Assembly: GCA_017558825.1 (NCBI GenBank)
Contig: JAFYTO010000011.1
Span: forward strand, 92,012-156,011
DNA from: Clostridia bacterium
GTDB lineage: Bacteria > Bacillota > Clostridia > Christensenellales > Borkfalkiaceae
Direction of reading: 5' to 3'
Length of the DNA stretch: 64,000 nt
A program made the position numbers and the translations under genes. The notes under the pieces were generated by a model, which saw nothing but the letters and a program-made list of their open reading frames with translations, was not told where the DNA came from and searched no databases. Below are positions 8,801-15,874 of this stretch, in pieces. Position 1 is the stretch's first letter. The number at the start of each line of letters is the position of its first letter.

Positions 8801-10412
8801 GCTTGCTGTTGAAAACAAGAAAAACTCTATGGGCGAACTTAGAAACGGCTTAAGAGATAAAATTTCTTACGAGTTAAACGATTGGAAAAACGCAATTTCT
8901 CAAATTGATAAGGCAACACTTTCTATAATAGAAGATCAATGCATGGCAAAAATTAATTATAATGACCAAGACTTCAATTTTCTTAAAGCAGAAAAGCAGG
9001 GCGGTCAAAGTCTAAGAAGATTTTTTAAGGAAAATGCCAAAGCTATTCTTAAACTTAAAAAATGCTTTATTTTGTCCCCTTCAACTGCAAGTGTATTTTT
9101 TACAAAAGAAGAATTTAATGATTTTGATATCGTTATTGTTGACGAGGCCAGTCAATTAGAACCAACCTCTATTTTGCCTGTACTTTTTAGGGCCAAACAA
9201 GTTGTACTAATTGGAGACGAGTGGCAAATGCCACCAATTAAACACTTTGCTAATCGTGTAGAAAAGCGTATTGTAGATAGTGAGGGAGAGGTTAAAATAC
9301 TTAGCCCAAACACTTCGGTGCTTGGTTTGGCACTTGATAATTGTGCTTTTCCTGTAGAGCAGTTCATTTGTCATTACAGAAGTAAGGCGGAATCATTAAT
9401 TGCCTTTTCTCAGGAAAAATTTTATCCAAATATGAGAACTTTTCCTGCTAGAGTTCCTAAAGCGGAAGGGTTAGGGTTTAAAGATATTTACGTGCCTGAC
9501 GGATGTTGCGATGGCGGTGTTAACGAAAAAGAAGCTATAGCGGTTGTGAAACAGCTTAAGCTACATTTTGACACTTATTATGATGAAAGCACCAAATCTT
9601 TAAATGGAAGTTCCGTTGGCGTAGTTGCTTTTGGCAAAGAGCAAAAAGACTATATTGAAAGTTTGGTTGCAAAAGATACAGACCTTGCTTCAAAAATTCA
9701 AAAGGCAATTGAAAATTTTGGAGATTTGCCAGAGAAATTAATCTTTTTTAAAACAATTGAAAGTGTTCAAGGTCAAGAGGTTGAGCATCTTATACTTTCT
9801 CTTACTTATGGAAAAAACAAAGAAGGCAAAGTTGTGCAATCGTTTGGCGAGTTAAATAGAGGTTTTAATGAAGACAAGTTAGGGCAATGTATATTTAACG
9901 TTGCCGTTACAAGAGCAAAAAGCTCTATAGCAGTAATCCACTCTATTTTAGCTGAAGAAATTAAATTAGAATCGATTGATTTTATTGGAAAATACTTATC
10001 TATCGTTAACAAGTTTGGCAGTGATGACAATAGAGAACAATGGGTAGGGAAAAAGGTTGATGAAACAACTGGATTTATAAGACAAGTTGCTAACTTTATA
10101 ATTGAAAGTGGTGTAGATGAAAAAAGAATAGTAATTGACTATGGCGTAAATCCAACGTCTATAAAAATACCAATAGTTATTCTTTCTGCAGATTTGACTG
10201 AAGCTGAACTTGGATTGTGGTGTGAAACGGAAGTCTTAGAAAATTCTAATTATTTTGATATTAACGTTAGATATGTTGACAGTTTAGTTGATAGAGGTTG
10301 GAATATTCACAAAATATTTATTCACGATTGGGTTGACAACAGCAAATCTGAAAAAGAAGCGCTAAAAAAAATATTAAAAAAATATGTAAATATAGAAAAC
10401 AGTGAGGTGTAA
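5820..10412 (+). CDS. Superfamily 1 (UPF1/Dna2-like) helicase with degenerate nuclease tail
   Basis: A 1530-residue ATP-dependent nucleic-acid helicase of the AAA_11/AAA_12 type. Motif I is GPPGTGKT (residues 324-331), motif II DEASQ (1108-1112), then a GDEWQMPP motif III, HYRSKAESLI motif IV, a VQGQE motif V and VTRAKS motif VI. About 780 residues separate motifs I and II, a large helical insertion typical of these long bacterial helicases. The last 110 residues (ending ..DRGWNIHKIFIHDWVDN) align by eye with the MTES_1575 / Vsr-like endonuclease domain usually fused to such helicases, but the expected acidic D and E-x-D/K catalytic residues are not where I would place them, so this tail may be inactive. 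ATG 5820 is chosen over TTG 5808 because GGAG lies five bases before it. Confidence 0.88.
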   Translation: MNKISENIEAFTIDLLHINDISSNKLIDLYAGDLSKTFFISHPTRDNLSKYVLEIISARIGKVGNTVLLQSAIANKSEQILGKDINDLAWQDAKGNTDAVALHKYIENVYKELDLRGNNPLFFSVGAITWKVASKEYSIKEVTSPLLLFPIKFIRSTSKTTPIYIEFVCDDIYINPCFLAVLRQMAGDKIVEDFPHPNQSVCDVDCPINIDYLGNGEAYFAKVEEYVSSQCRSDISSDTTFKFDKNIVAISQYNHDELCMYYDIKRNKEKIYSHPLINRIFSKGEPYQEVDYSKTIPQFIMPRDSVQERIVKRVVAGQSLIVKGPPGTGKTVTITNLIASLLAQNKKILLSSQKSAAMFEVYAKLPPSIRKFVMLLDSETEAQASKLNVVDVKKEFNQLLSDRKNHTFSADKYDDYECGNREIASTIATIKNYRELMFDNKDVVGRSYYSALDTICKYDIDPILFMNSNDACNMTSKEFSYYANLVNEAGEWLDKAALDHELIKSPWYPINGSLDGVEIEKVVEYNGKLSNAISELVAECEGVEGLQSKWYKNISISVLDCVLEQPLDEGLLKTVSNIDNVELLKSVCTVYEEYLATQSASTEISNPPAEAIEKYAKELGLCRIDGDLKKSQFLTFYDNSNVIELLSGKSQLEAITSAINFVEDIEVKKKECLDEFYSIFSPDISKENLSLIECSFKIFNAYAKKEDCIKPKLLDFKTKKAYAILNKLGYGEEISFKDVVKGVCLFNNVINLDKNLDGLKAKLSSQFKIKLNAQQIEALFKFVDSCKKSELDIANCVKDFIDCKDTIFNAIKECNSDVDFTIKDLLKTYLKTGAFENLAAETQRFADANNILIEGNSVESFAKAVYGTSKIFESSAVGNTIEEVLRNGGIIYNAKNKLKPLLFKIKALLLEFEKNCFASFYTVKNEKCLLKELELIVKEGQDRSVCNALCQYFKVVKCSHEACSLERFFRPFETGLREKGKYSYKSIFEFSVNWLAVENKKNSMGELRNGLRDKISYELNDWKNAISQIDKATLSIIEDQCMAKINYNDQDFNFLKAEKQGGQSLRRFFKENAKAILKLKKCFILSPSTASVFFTKEEFNDFDIVIVDEASQLEPTSILPVLFRAKQVVLIGDEWQMPPIKHFANRVEKRIVDSEGEVKILSPNTSVLGLALDNCAFPVEQFICHYRSKAESLIAFSQEKFYPNMRTFPARVPKAEGLGFKDIYVPDGCCDGGVNEKEAIAVVKQLKLHFDTYYDESTKSLNGSSVGVVAFGKEQKDYIESLVAKDTDLASKIQKAIENFGDLPEKLIFFKTIESVQGQEVEHLILSLTYGKNKEGKVVQSFGELNRGFNEDKLGQCIFNVAVTRAKSSIAVIHSILAEEIKLESIDFIGKYLSIVNKFGSDDNREQWVGKKVDETTGFIRQVANFIIESGVDEKRIVIDYGVNPTSIKIPIVILSADLTEAELGLWCETEVLENSNYFDINVRYVDSLVDRGWNIHKIFIHDWVDNSKSEKEALKKILKKYVNIENSEV

Positions 10413-10413
10413 T

Positions 10414-11112
10414 ATGGCTGATAAAGAAACTAGATTTAGGTCGGACAGTTTAAATTTATTAAACGAAGAAATTGTTGCAGAGCAACAACAAAGGGAAAAA
10501 GAAAAAATAAGCAAAGCAAGAGAACAAAGTAAAATTGATTTTAGAATCAAGCAAGAACAGTTACTCAATCAGCTTATAGAACTTGAGCAAGAATATGGCG
10601 AAGACTATTATTTAGTGGAAATGCTTTCAACTTTCTATGAGGTTTCCGTTGAAATGGAAAACGTTATGAAGTCAATGGAATCTGTAAACATGGCAATGGA
10701 ATGTATTACAGAAGCTTTAAGTTTTTTAGATTCCACTATTCAGTTTGACCAAAAATTAATGGAGCAATCTAACAGACAAAGCTATTCTTTTATTGCGCGT
10801 TTTAGATTAAGAATGCAAATGCGTAGAACAAGGAAGAATAATATTGGTAGAATGAAAGCCATGGTAGATGGCCTTATGTTTAAATATAGAATGATGGACG
10901 ATATGGTTAAGTCATTAAAGAAATTTGCCCTTACTATGAGCAAGAGCTTTAAAAAGGTTGGCAAAAAGAAAAAGGGCGCCGCCAACGTTGGTCCAACAGA
11001 GGCTCAAAAAAGAATTGCGCAAAGAAAAGCAGAACTTGGAGTTGCCAATAATGCTACTATTACGGAATCTACGGGCACTGATTCTAGTGGCAATTATGAT
11101 GACGTATTATAA
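10414..11112 (+). CDS. Hypothetical basic helical protein
   Basis: A 232-residue protein, predicted all-helical from its heptad-rich sequence, with an acidic/charged N-terminal helix (EEIVAEQQQREKEKISKAREQ), a central methionine-rich helical hairpin, a very basic stretch (RFRLRMQMRRTRKNN .. KKVGKKKKG) and a low-complexity tail ending DDVL. No family recognised. Size, charge pattern and position directly before a Vps4-like AAA ATPase resemble the ESCRT-III / PspA / Vipp1 arrangement, but I cannot show sequence homology. An in-frame codon at 10402 exists; ATG 10414 is preferred because GAGGTG lies upstream and it begins one base after the helicase stop. Confidence 0.7.
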   Translation: MADKETRFRSDSLNLLNEEIVAEQQQREKEKISKAREQSKIDFRIKQEQLLNQLIELEQEYGEDYYLVEMLSTFYEVSVEMENVMKSMESVNMAMECITEALSFLDSTIQFDQKLMEQSNRQSYSFIARFRLRMQMRRTRKNNIGRMKAMVDGLMFKYRMMDDMVKSLKKFALTMSKSFKKVGKKKKGAANVGPTEAQKRIAQRKAELGVANNATITESTGTDSSGNYDDVL

Positions 11113-11133
11113 TTTTAATTGTGGAGAAAGCTT

Positions 11134-12321
11134 ATGAGCGGAATAGGAAAGAAAGGGTATGAAAAAACAACTTCAGACAATAAGAGTTTAGAACAGCTTA
11201 AAAAAGAGTTTGATGAGATAATGGCAAAAATACGTACTCTTATTGGGGCGCGTAAAGACAAAAATCAAATGACTCCTGAAGAAAAAAGAACTTTAAGAAC
11301 AGAGTATAATAATGCTGCCAAAATAGCCAAAAAAATATACGAGCGCGCAGAAAATGACGATGCGTTAGAAGAAAAATATAAAGATTTGCATAAAAGGTGC
11401 TTAGACAAAGCAGAAAGTTATGGATCTATAATGAAAAGAGAAGCTCCAAAAACCACAATGGAAGATATAAAGGGGCAAGAAGACGTTAAGAACTTAATAA
11501 AGTCGTTTGCTTTTATGGCAGACAATCCAGATATTTTAAAATATTATAAAATTCAAGGTGGCTTAGGTCTTTTAATGTACGGAGCGCCTGGAACAGGTAA
11601 AACAATGTTTGCTGAAGCTATTGCTAATAAAATGCAACTTCCACTCTTTGTTGTTACACCAGCAGATATTTTTAAGTCATACGTAGGCGAATCTGAACAG
11701 GCAGTAAAACAACTTTTCCAAGATATTGAAAGTTGTGAAGAGGGCGCAATTCTTTTTGTAGATGAATGTGAATCTATTTTCAGTAAAAGAACAAACGATA
11801 CAAAGGATTATAAAGCAGCGGTTACTACAGAATTATTGCAAAGAATGAATGGTTTTGGCGTTGACGGCTCTAAGCGTATTTTAATTGGCGCAACTAACCG
11901 CCCAGACCAAATAGATCCAGCATATTTAAGATATAAAAGATTTTCTCATATGGTGCATATTACTCCACCAGATGCTACGGCAAGGCGTTCTATTGTAGAA
12001 AGCAAATTGAACGGCATTCCTTTAGCAGATGACGTTACTATTGACGATATTATGTTTATGATGAGTAAAGCTCAATCTACTTACGTAGACGATTATGGCA
12101 AAATGGCGGGAGGAGGCTCTTATTCTTCAGCAGATATATGCGGCATCATTGAAGAAGCATGTCGTCTTGCTCTTGAGAAATTAATGGAAAAAAATTCTAC
12201 AACTCCAATTCCTGTAGGCAGAGAAATGTTTGAAAAGGCTATTGCAAAAAATCCGCCAAGTATCAGTAGAGAAGTGCTGGAAACGTATAATAAATTTAGA
12301 GAATCTATAAACGACAAGTAA
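11134..12321 (+). CDS. Vps4/katanin-like AAA ATPase with MIT-like N-terminus
   Basis: A 395-residue single-domain AAA ATPase. Walker A is GAPGTGKT (150-157), pore-loop region FKSYVGESE, Walker B ILFVDECE (206-213), sensor 1 ATNRPDQIDPAYL, and an arginine finger in RYKRFSH. The C-terminus (REMFEKAIAKNPPSISREVLETYNKF) matches the closing helix of meiotic-clade AAA proteins (Vps4, katanin, spastin). The first 110 residues are helical, and the segment EEKYKDLHKRCLDKAESYGSIMK resembles the last helix of the MIT domain of Vps4 (pattern K-C-x-x-Y-L-D-R-A-E-K-L). Such proteins unfold or disassemble polymers threaded through a hexamer. Start ATG 11134 follows GGAG at seven bases. It closes the operon before a strong terminator; the helical proteins upstream are candidate substrates. 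Confidence 0.85.
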   Translation: MSGIGKKGYEKTTSDNKSLEQLKKEFDEIMAKIRTLIGARKDKNQMTPEEKRTLRTEYNNAAKIAKKIYERAENDDALEEKYKDLHKRCLDKAESYGSIMKREAPKTTMEDIKGQEDVKNLIKSFAFMADNPDILKYYKIQGGLGLLMYGAPGTGKTMFAEAIANKMQLPLFVVTPADIFKSYVGESEQAVKQLFQDIESCEEGAILFVDECESIFSKRTNDTKDYKAAVTTELLQRMNGFGVDGSKRILIGATNRPDQIDPAYLRYKRFSHMVHITPPDATARRSIVESKLNGIPLADDVTIDDIMFMMSKAQSTYVDDYGKMAGGGSYSSADICGIIEEACRLALEKLMEKNSTTPIPVGREMFEKAIAKNPPSISREVLETYNKFRESINDK

Positions 12322-12330
12322 TAAAGAAAT

Positions 12331-12362
12331 AAAAAGTCTGGTATTTAGCGCCAGACTTTTTT
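12331..12362. terminator. Bidirectional intrinsic terminator
   Basis: Stem AAAAGTCTGG / CCAGACTTTT around a nine-base loop, with an A-run before and T-run after. It ends the 1192-12321 operon on the + strand and can also serve the channel gene on the - strand. Confidence 0.9.
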
Positions 12363-12396
12363 ATATTATTTTTTAAGTTAAAGAATAGGTTGCAAA

Positions 12397-14232
12397 TTAA
12401 TATTTTATTAAAACCAATTCGTCTTCTTTATATAATTTTATTTCTTCAAATTTATCCATTTCATCACATAAGAATATAATATCCTTATCGCTTTTATGCT
12501 TAATTCCTATGCACATAGCCGTTTTGTTGGATGCAAAATAAAAAGATTGCACTAGTTCCGACTTGTTAGAAAAAGTAATAAACGATGAATTGAATTCCAA
12601 AACATCTGACACTGTTACAATGTCTAAATCTATGCTATCGGTGCTGTTTTCTTCATTTGTAGATATTAAATCACGGTAGAACTTTTTAGAGCCAGGGTGA
12701 GTTAATAATTGAACCATAAACAAAGATATAATGCGGTTTGAAACTATAACAGACATTACGCCAAAGTTTTGTAATGAATTTAAGTTTGAAGGATTTGTTA
12801 TTTCCGCAAAAATTTCAGTTCTATCATCAATGCAGCCGTTTAATTTAAATGAAAGTGCAGATAAGAAAATGTCTTCATCTTGATTTTTTACACTTGCGTC
12901 ATCAGATGAAAGAAACAATATTTTCTTTTTGCCTGTTGTATTCTTTATTTGTTCAGCTATTTTTTCTATATTTTGATTGTAAGAATATGAACAGCAAGTT
13001 ATTTTTGTATTGTAAAGCTTATTGTATTGGTTTAACTCATCAATAACAAACTTGGAATTTCCTGACTGTGAAAATATGAAAACGGTAAAATTTTCATTTT
13101 CTATTTTATTTTTATAACTTAAAGGCTTAACAAACGACTGTTGATTTTCTCTTTTGCCTAACGTTTGCTTATTGTCAGACAAAATGTATAATTGGTCAAC
13201 GCTTAACTTTCCATTATTGTCCATCTCTTCATCGTCATCGTAATTAATTATTGGAATACAGTCATTGTAAGTGTATAAAGCATCGTCTATATTCATTGGA
13301 GCAATGCCGTAAAATTCGCAACCATCATAAGATAATAAATTATGGTATAGCATGCTAAAAGAAGAATTTATAATGGTTTTTCCTAAGATATGTCCCAAAA
13401 CAGAATTGTGAGAAAATACTATTATTCTTTTGTTCAAATCCTTATTTATGGTGTCTAGCAACTGCTCTATCTTAATAACGGTATCATTATTTTCAGCTTC
13501 TACAACAATGTTTGCTTTTTTAGCAATATTCATTATTGAGAATAATGATTTTAACGCGCTAATATCATTTGCAGACATAGCGTGGCTTTCATCATTTTCT
13601 ATATTGGAAAGCAAAATACCTATGTATTTTGCTTTATCTAAAGATATATCGCTTAAATGCTTAGTAGAATTAGGATCGCCGTTTTTAATAAAAAGCCTAA
13701 TATTTTTCATCTTCTTTTGATTTTCTGTGAAAATATTTTGGATTGAATTTAAAACTGTATCTTTGTCTTCTTCTGTAAGTATAACTATGTTTTTAGAACC
13801 GTCTAAAAAAGATAAATCATACACTAAATGAGCGCCTATAGACGACCAATTTAAAAAAACGTAGTGATTTGCAAGATTGATTTTGCCTAAATTGTTAAGA
13901 CGTTTATCTATTGTAGATTGAAGGATATCTGTAGTAAAACCAATTAAAGCGCCTGAAAATATAACCATTTGAATTACGGTTAAAAATATTTTTATAATGA
14001 AGCACGCCAAATCTTCTTGTTGATTAACAAAGTCATAAATTCCATCTGCACTCATAGTATAAGTGAAAATGTATGCCAGCTCACTAAAAAAGTTATTTCC
14101 AGATATCAGCGATAAAATTGCTGTAAATATAAAAATTACAACAAGATTAATTGCCACTAAAGAAATGGCAATTGCCATTCTTGGATGTGAATACCATAAC
14201 AACATTAATTTATTAGTTTTATCTTTTGTCAT
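12397..14232 (-). CDS. CASTOR/POLLUX-like ion channel with RCK/TrkA-N domains
   Basis: A 611-residue membrane protein. Two hydrophobic segments (about 20-45 and 78-108) frame a short pore-like loop; the sequence then runs through the typical linker (GFTTDILQSTIDKRLNNLGKINLANHYVFLNWSS) into a Rossmann TrkA-N domain, and a second RCK-like half follows (residues about 370-600). The linker pattern is diagnostic of the CASTOR/POLLUX family, channel-like proteins for potassium or calcium in plants and of unknown gating ligand in bacteria. No canonical TVGYGD filter is present, as usual in this family. Start: ATG 14232 lies eight bases after TAGGAGC; the upstream in-frame ATG at 14256 has no such site. 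Monocistronic, with its own promoter. Confidence 0.82.
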   Translation of the reverse strand: MTKDKTNKLMLLWYSHPRMAIAISLVAINLVVIFIFTAILSLISGNNFFSELAYIFTYTMSADGIYDFVNQQEDLACFIIKIFLTVIQMVIFSGALIGFTTDILQSTIDKRLNNLGKINLANHYVFLNWSSIGAHLVYDLSFLDGSKNIVILTEEDKDTVLNSIQNIFTENQKKMKNIRLFIKNGDPNSTKHLSDISLDKAKYIGILLSNIENDESHAMSANDISALKSLFSIMNIAKKANIVVEAENNDTVIKIEQLLDTINKDLNKRIIVFSHNSVLGHILGKTIINSSFSMLYHNLLSYDGCEFYGIAPMNIDDALYTYNDCIPIINYDDDEEMDNNGKLSVDQLYILSDNKQTLGKRENQQSFVKPLSYKNKIENENFTVFIFSQSGNSKFVIDELNQYNKLYNTKITCCSYSYNQNIEKIAEQIKNTTGKKKILFLSSDDASVKNQDEDIFLSALSFKLNGCIDDRTEIFAEITNPSNLNSLQNFGVMSVIVSNRIISLFMVQLLTHPGSKKFYRDLISTNEENSTDSIDLDIVTVSDVLEFNSSFITFSNKSELVQSFYFASNKTAMCIGIKHKSDKDIIFLCDEMDKFEEIKLYKEDELVLIKY

Positions 14233-14319
14233 ATTAGTTGCTCCTAAGTGAAACATTGCCTATTAGTAATATAGAGCAAAATGTAATAATGTAATGCTAT
14301 TTCAATGTTAATTGTCGAT

Positions 14320-14348
14320 ATTATAGCATAAGTTATAAAAAAATACAA
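14320..14348 (-). promoter_or_regulatory. Promoter of channel gene
   Basis: On the - strand, TTGTAT (14343-14348), 17-base spacer, TATAAT (14320-14325), about 85 bases before the ATG at 14232. Confidence 0.65.
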
Positions 14349-14414
14349 TATTTAAAATTTAATTTAAACGTTTCAAAAAAGCAAAATTTTTTGCTTGCTT
14401 TTTTAATTTTTGCC

Positions 14415-14443
14415 TTGACTTTACCTTGCACATAATGTATCAT
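14415..14443 (+). promoter_or_regulatory. Promoter of the 14544 metabolic operon
   Basis: TTGACT (14415-14420), 17-base spacer, TATCAT (14438-14443), followed by a leader of about 95 bases that contains an AAAGCAG...CTGCTTT hairpin (14467-14502) before the ribosome binding site. Confidence 0.65.
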
Positions 14444-14543
14444 ATAACATAGTTATATAGTCACGCAAAAAAAGCAGGTAAACCCTAAAAAATTCTGCTT
14501 TAAAGTGTAAAAATTACGTAGATTTGCTTGTGGAGAGTATTTT

Positions 14544-15830
14544 ATGTTTGAGAAAGGTTTATTATTTGAAAACGATTTTCAAAAACAATTAAAATCACAA
14601 TTTTATAACGTTGATGCGGACCCTACATTTGGCGAGCGTATATTCTTTGAAAATTCCGGCGGTTCGTTAAGGCTTAAAGCTTGTGTTGAAAAGAAAGCGG
14701 AAATTGAAGCCTTTCCAGACTGTCCTGAGCGTATTCACGCACGTTCACTTTATTTAAAAGGTTTAGTAGAAACGGGAACAAAGGAAATTTTAGAAATTAT
14801 ATTCGGCGCAAAAAGCGGCGCTTTAATGACCGAACTTACCGCATCTCAAACAATGTTCCAGCTCGTTGGCATTATTATGGAAAACGTGCCTGGCAAAAAC
14901 GCGGTAGTTTCTTCAATAGAGCACCCTTCCGCTTACGACGCTATTGAATATTATTGCAATAAAACGGGTAGAGAAATGCGCGTTGTGCCTGCAAACACAA
15001 AAACAGGCGGCATTGACGTTGACGAAGTTATTAAATTAGTTGATAAAGATACGGCGCTTTTAAGCATTATGTCTGCTTCTAACATATCCGGCAATATTAT
15101 GGATATTAAGGAAATTGTTAGGCGCGCCCGTGAAATTAAGCCGGACTTATTTATTATTAGTGATATGGTGCAACACGCGCCGCACTGCGCAATGGACGTT
15201 GACGAACTTGGTTTAGACGGCGCTAACTTTGCTCCATACAAATTCTTTGGTTTACGCGGCTGTGGTTTTTGTTACGTTTCAGATAGAGTTGCAAAATTCC
15301 CACACCACAAATTGCTTGCAAAACCGCAAGAAGTTTTTGAACTTGGTACGTCTGCTCCCGCTAATTTTGCAGCCGTTATGGAAATTATAAATTACGTTTG
15401 CTCTATCGGCGAGCATTATATTGGCAAAAAGTCAAGAAAAGAAACTTACCGCGAAGGTATGAGAAGAATTCACCTTCAAGAAAGGGCGCTTTTATATAGA
15501 CTACTTGAAGGCACTGACGAAGTTAAAGGTTTAAGGCACATAGACGGCGTAACCGTTTACGTTGATACGGAAGATATTACGCAAAAAGACTTGATTATTG
15601 CTATGGGTATTGACGGTGTTGACTTTACTAAAACTGTTGCGGAATATCAAAAGCGTGGCGTAACCGTATATGAAAGAATTAATACAAGCATTTACTCAAA
15701 GCGTATTGTTGAAGCGATTGGAATTGAGGGGGCAATAAGGGTTTCGCCACTTCATTGCCATGGCGTAGAAGATATTGACAAGTTCTTAAAAATTACCGCT
15801 CAAATGGTGGAAGATTTTAAAAACAACTAA
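14544..15830 (+). CDS. Class V aminotransferase-fold PLP enzyme
   Basis: 428 residues, the usual length of cysteine desulfurase/aminotransferase class V proteins. The PLP lysine is K233 in YKFFG; upstream are SIEHPSAYD (substrate/PLP ring region), SASNISGNIMDI and the PLP aspartate in ISDMVQHAPH. The family catalyses transamination, C-S or C-N cleavage; the absence of a recognisable flexible Cys loop near the C-terminus argues against a classical desulfurase. It opens an operon with a ceramidase-like hydrolase, YjbQ-family protein, sugar kinase, transporter and isomerase, so an amino-sugar or amino-alcohol substrate is plausible. ATG follows TGGAGAG. Confidence 0.82.
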   Translation: MFEKGLLFENDFQKQLKSQFYNVDADPTFGERIFFENSGGSLRLKACVEKKAEIEAFPDCPERIHARSLYLKGLVETGTKEILEIIFGAKSGALMTELTASQTMFQLVGIIMENVPGKNAVVSSIEHPSAYDAIEYYCNKTGREMRVVPANTKTGGIDVDEVIKLVDKDTALLSIMSASNISGNIMDIKEIVRRAREIKPDLFIISDMVQHAPHCAMDVDELGLDGANFAPYKFFGLRGCGFCYVSDRVAKFPHHKLLAKPQEVFELGTSAPANFAAVMEIINYVCSIGEHYIGKKSRKETYREGMRRIHLQERALLYRLLEGTDEVKGLRHIDGVTVYVDTEDITQKDLIIAMGIDGVDFTKTVAEYQKRGVTVYERINTSIYSKRIVEAIGIEGAIRVSPLHCHGVEDIDKFLKITAQMVEDFKNN

Positions 15831-15874
15831 AAAGGCAAAGCCTTAAATTATAAATATGACAAGGAGAAACTAAA

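Noticed and set aside
10414..11112. The 232-residue helical protein as PspA/Vipp1
   Set aside because: Size and helical nature fit, but I see none of the family's conserved N-terminal amphipathic helix or hairpin motifs, so it is left unassigned.
14366..14373. AAACGTTT palindrome upstream of the 14544 promoter as a CcpA or LacI-family operator
   Set aside because: Only eight symmetric bases, flanks do not fit a cre consensus, and it lies about 40 bases upstream of the -35 in very AT-rich DNA.
14467..14543. Leader of the 14544 operon as a riboswitch (preQ1-like GGTAAACCC and A-rich stretch)
   Set aside because: One simple hairpin only; no conserved aptamer core and no linked terminator or anti-SD structure that I can pair.
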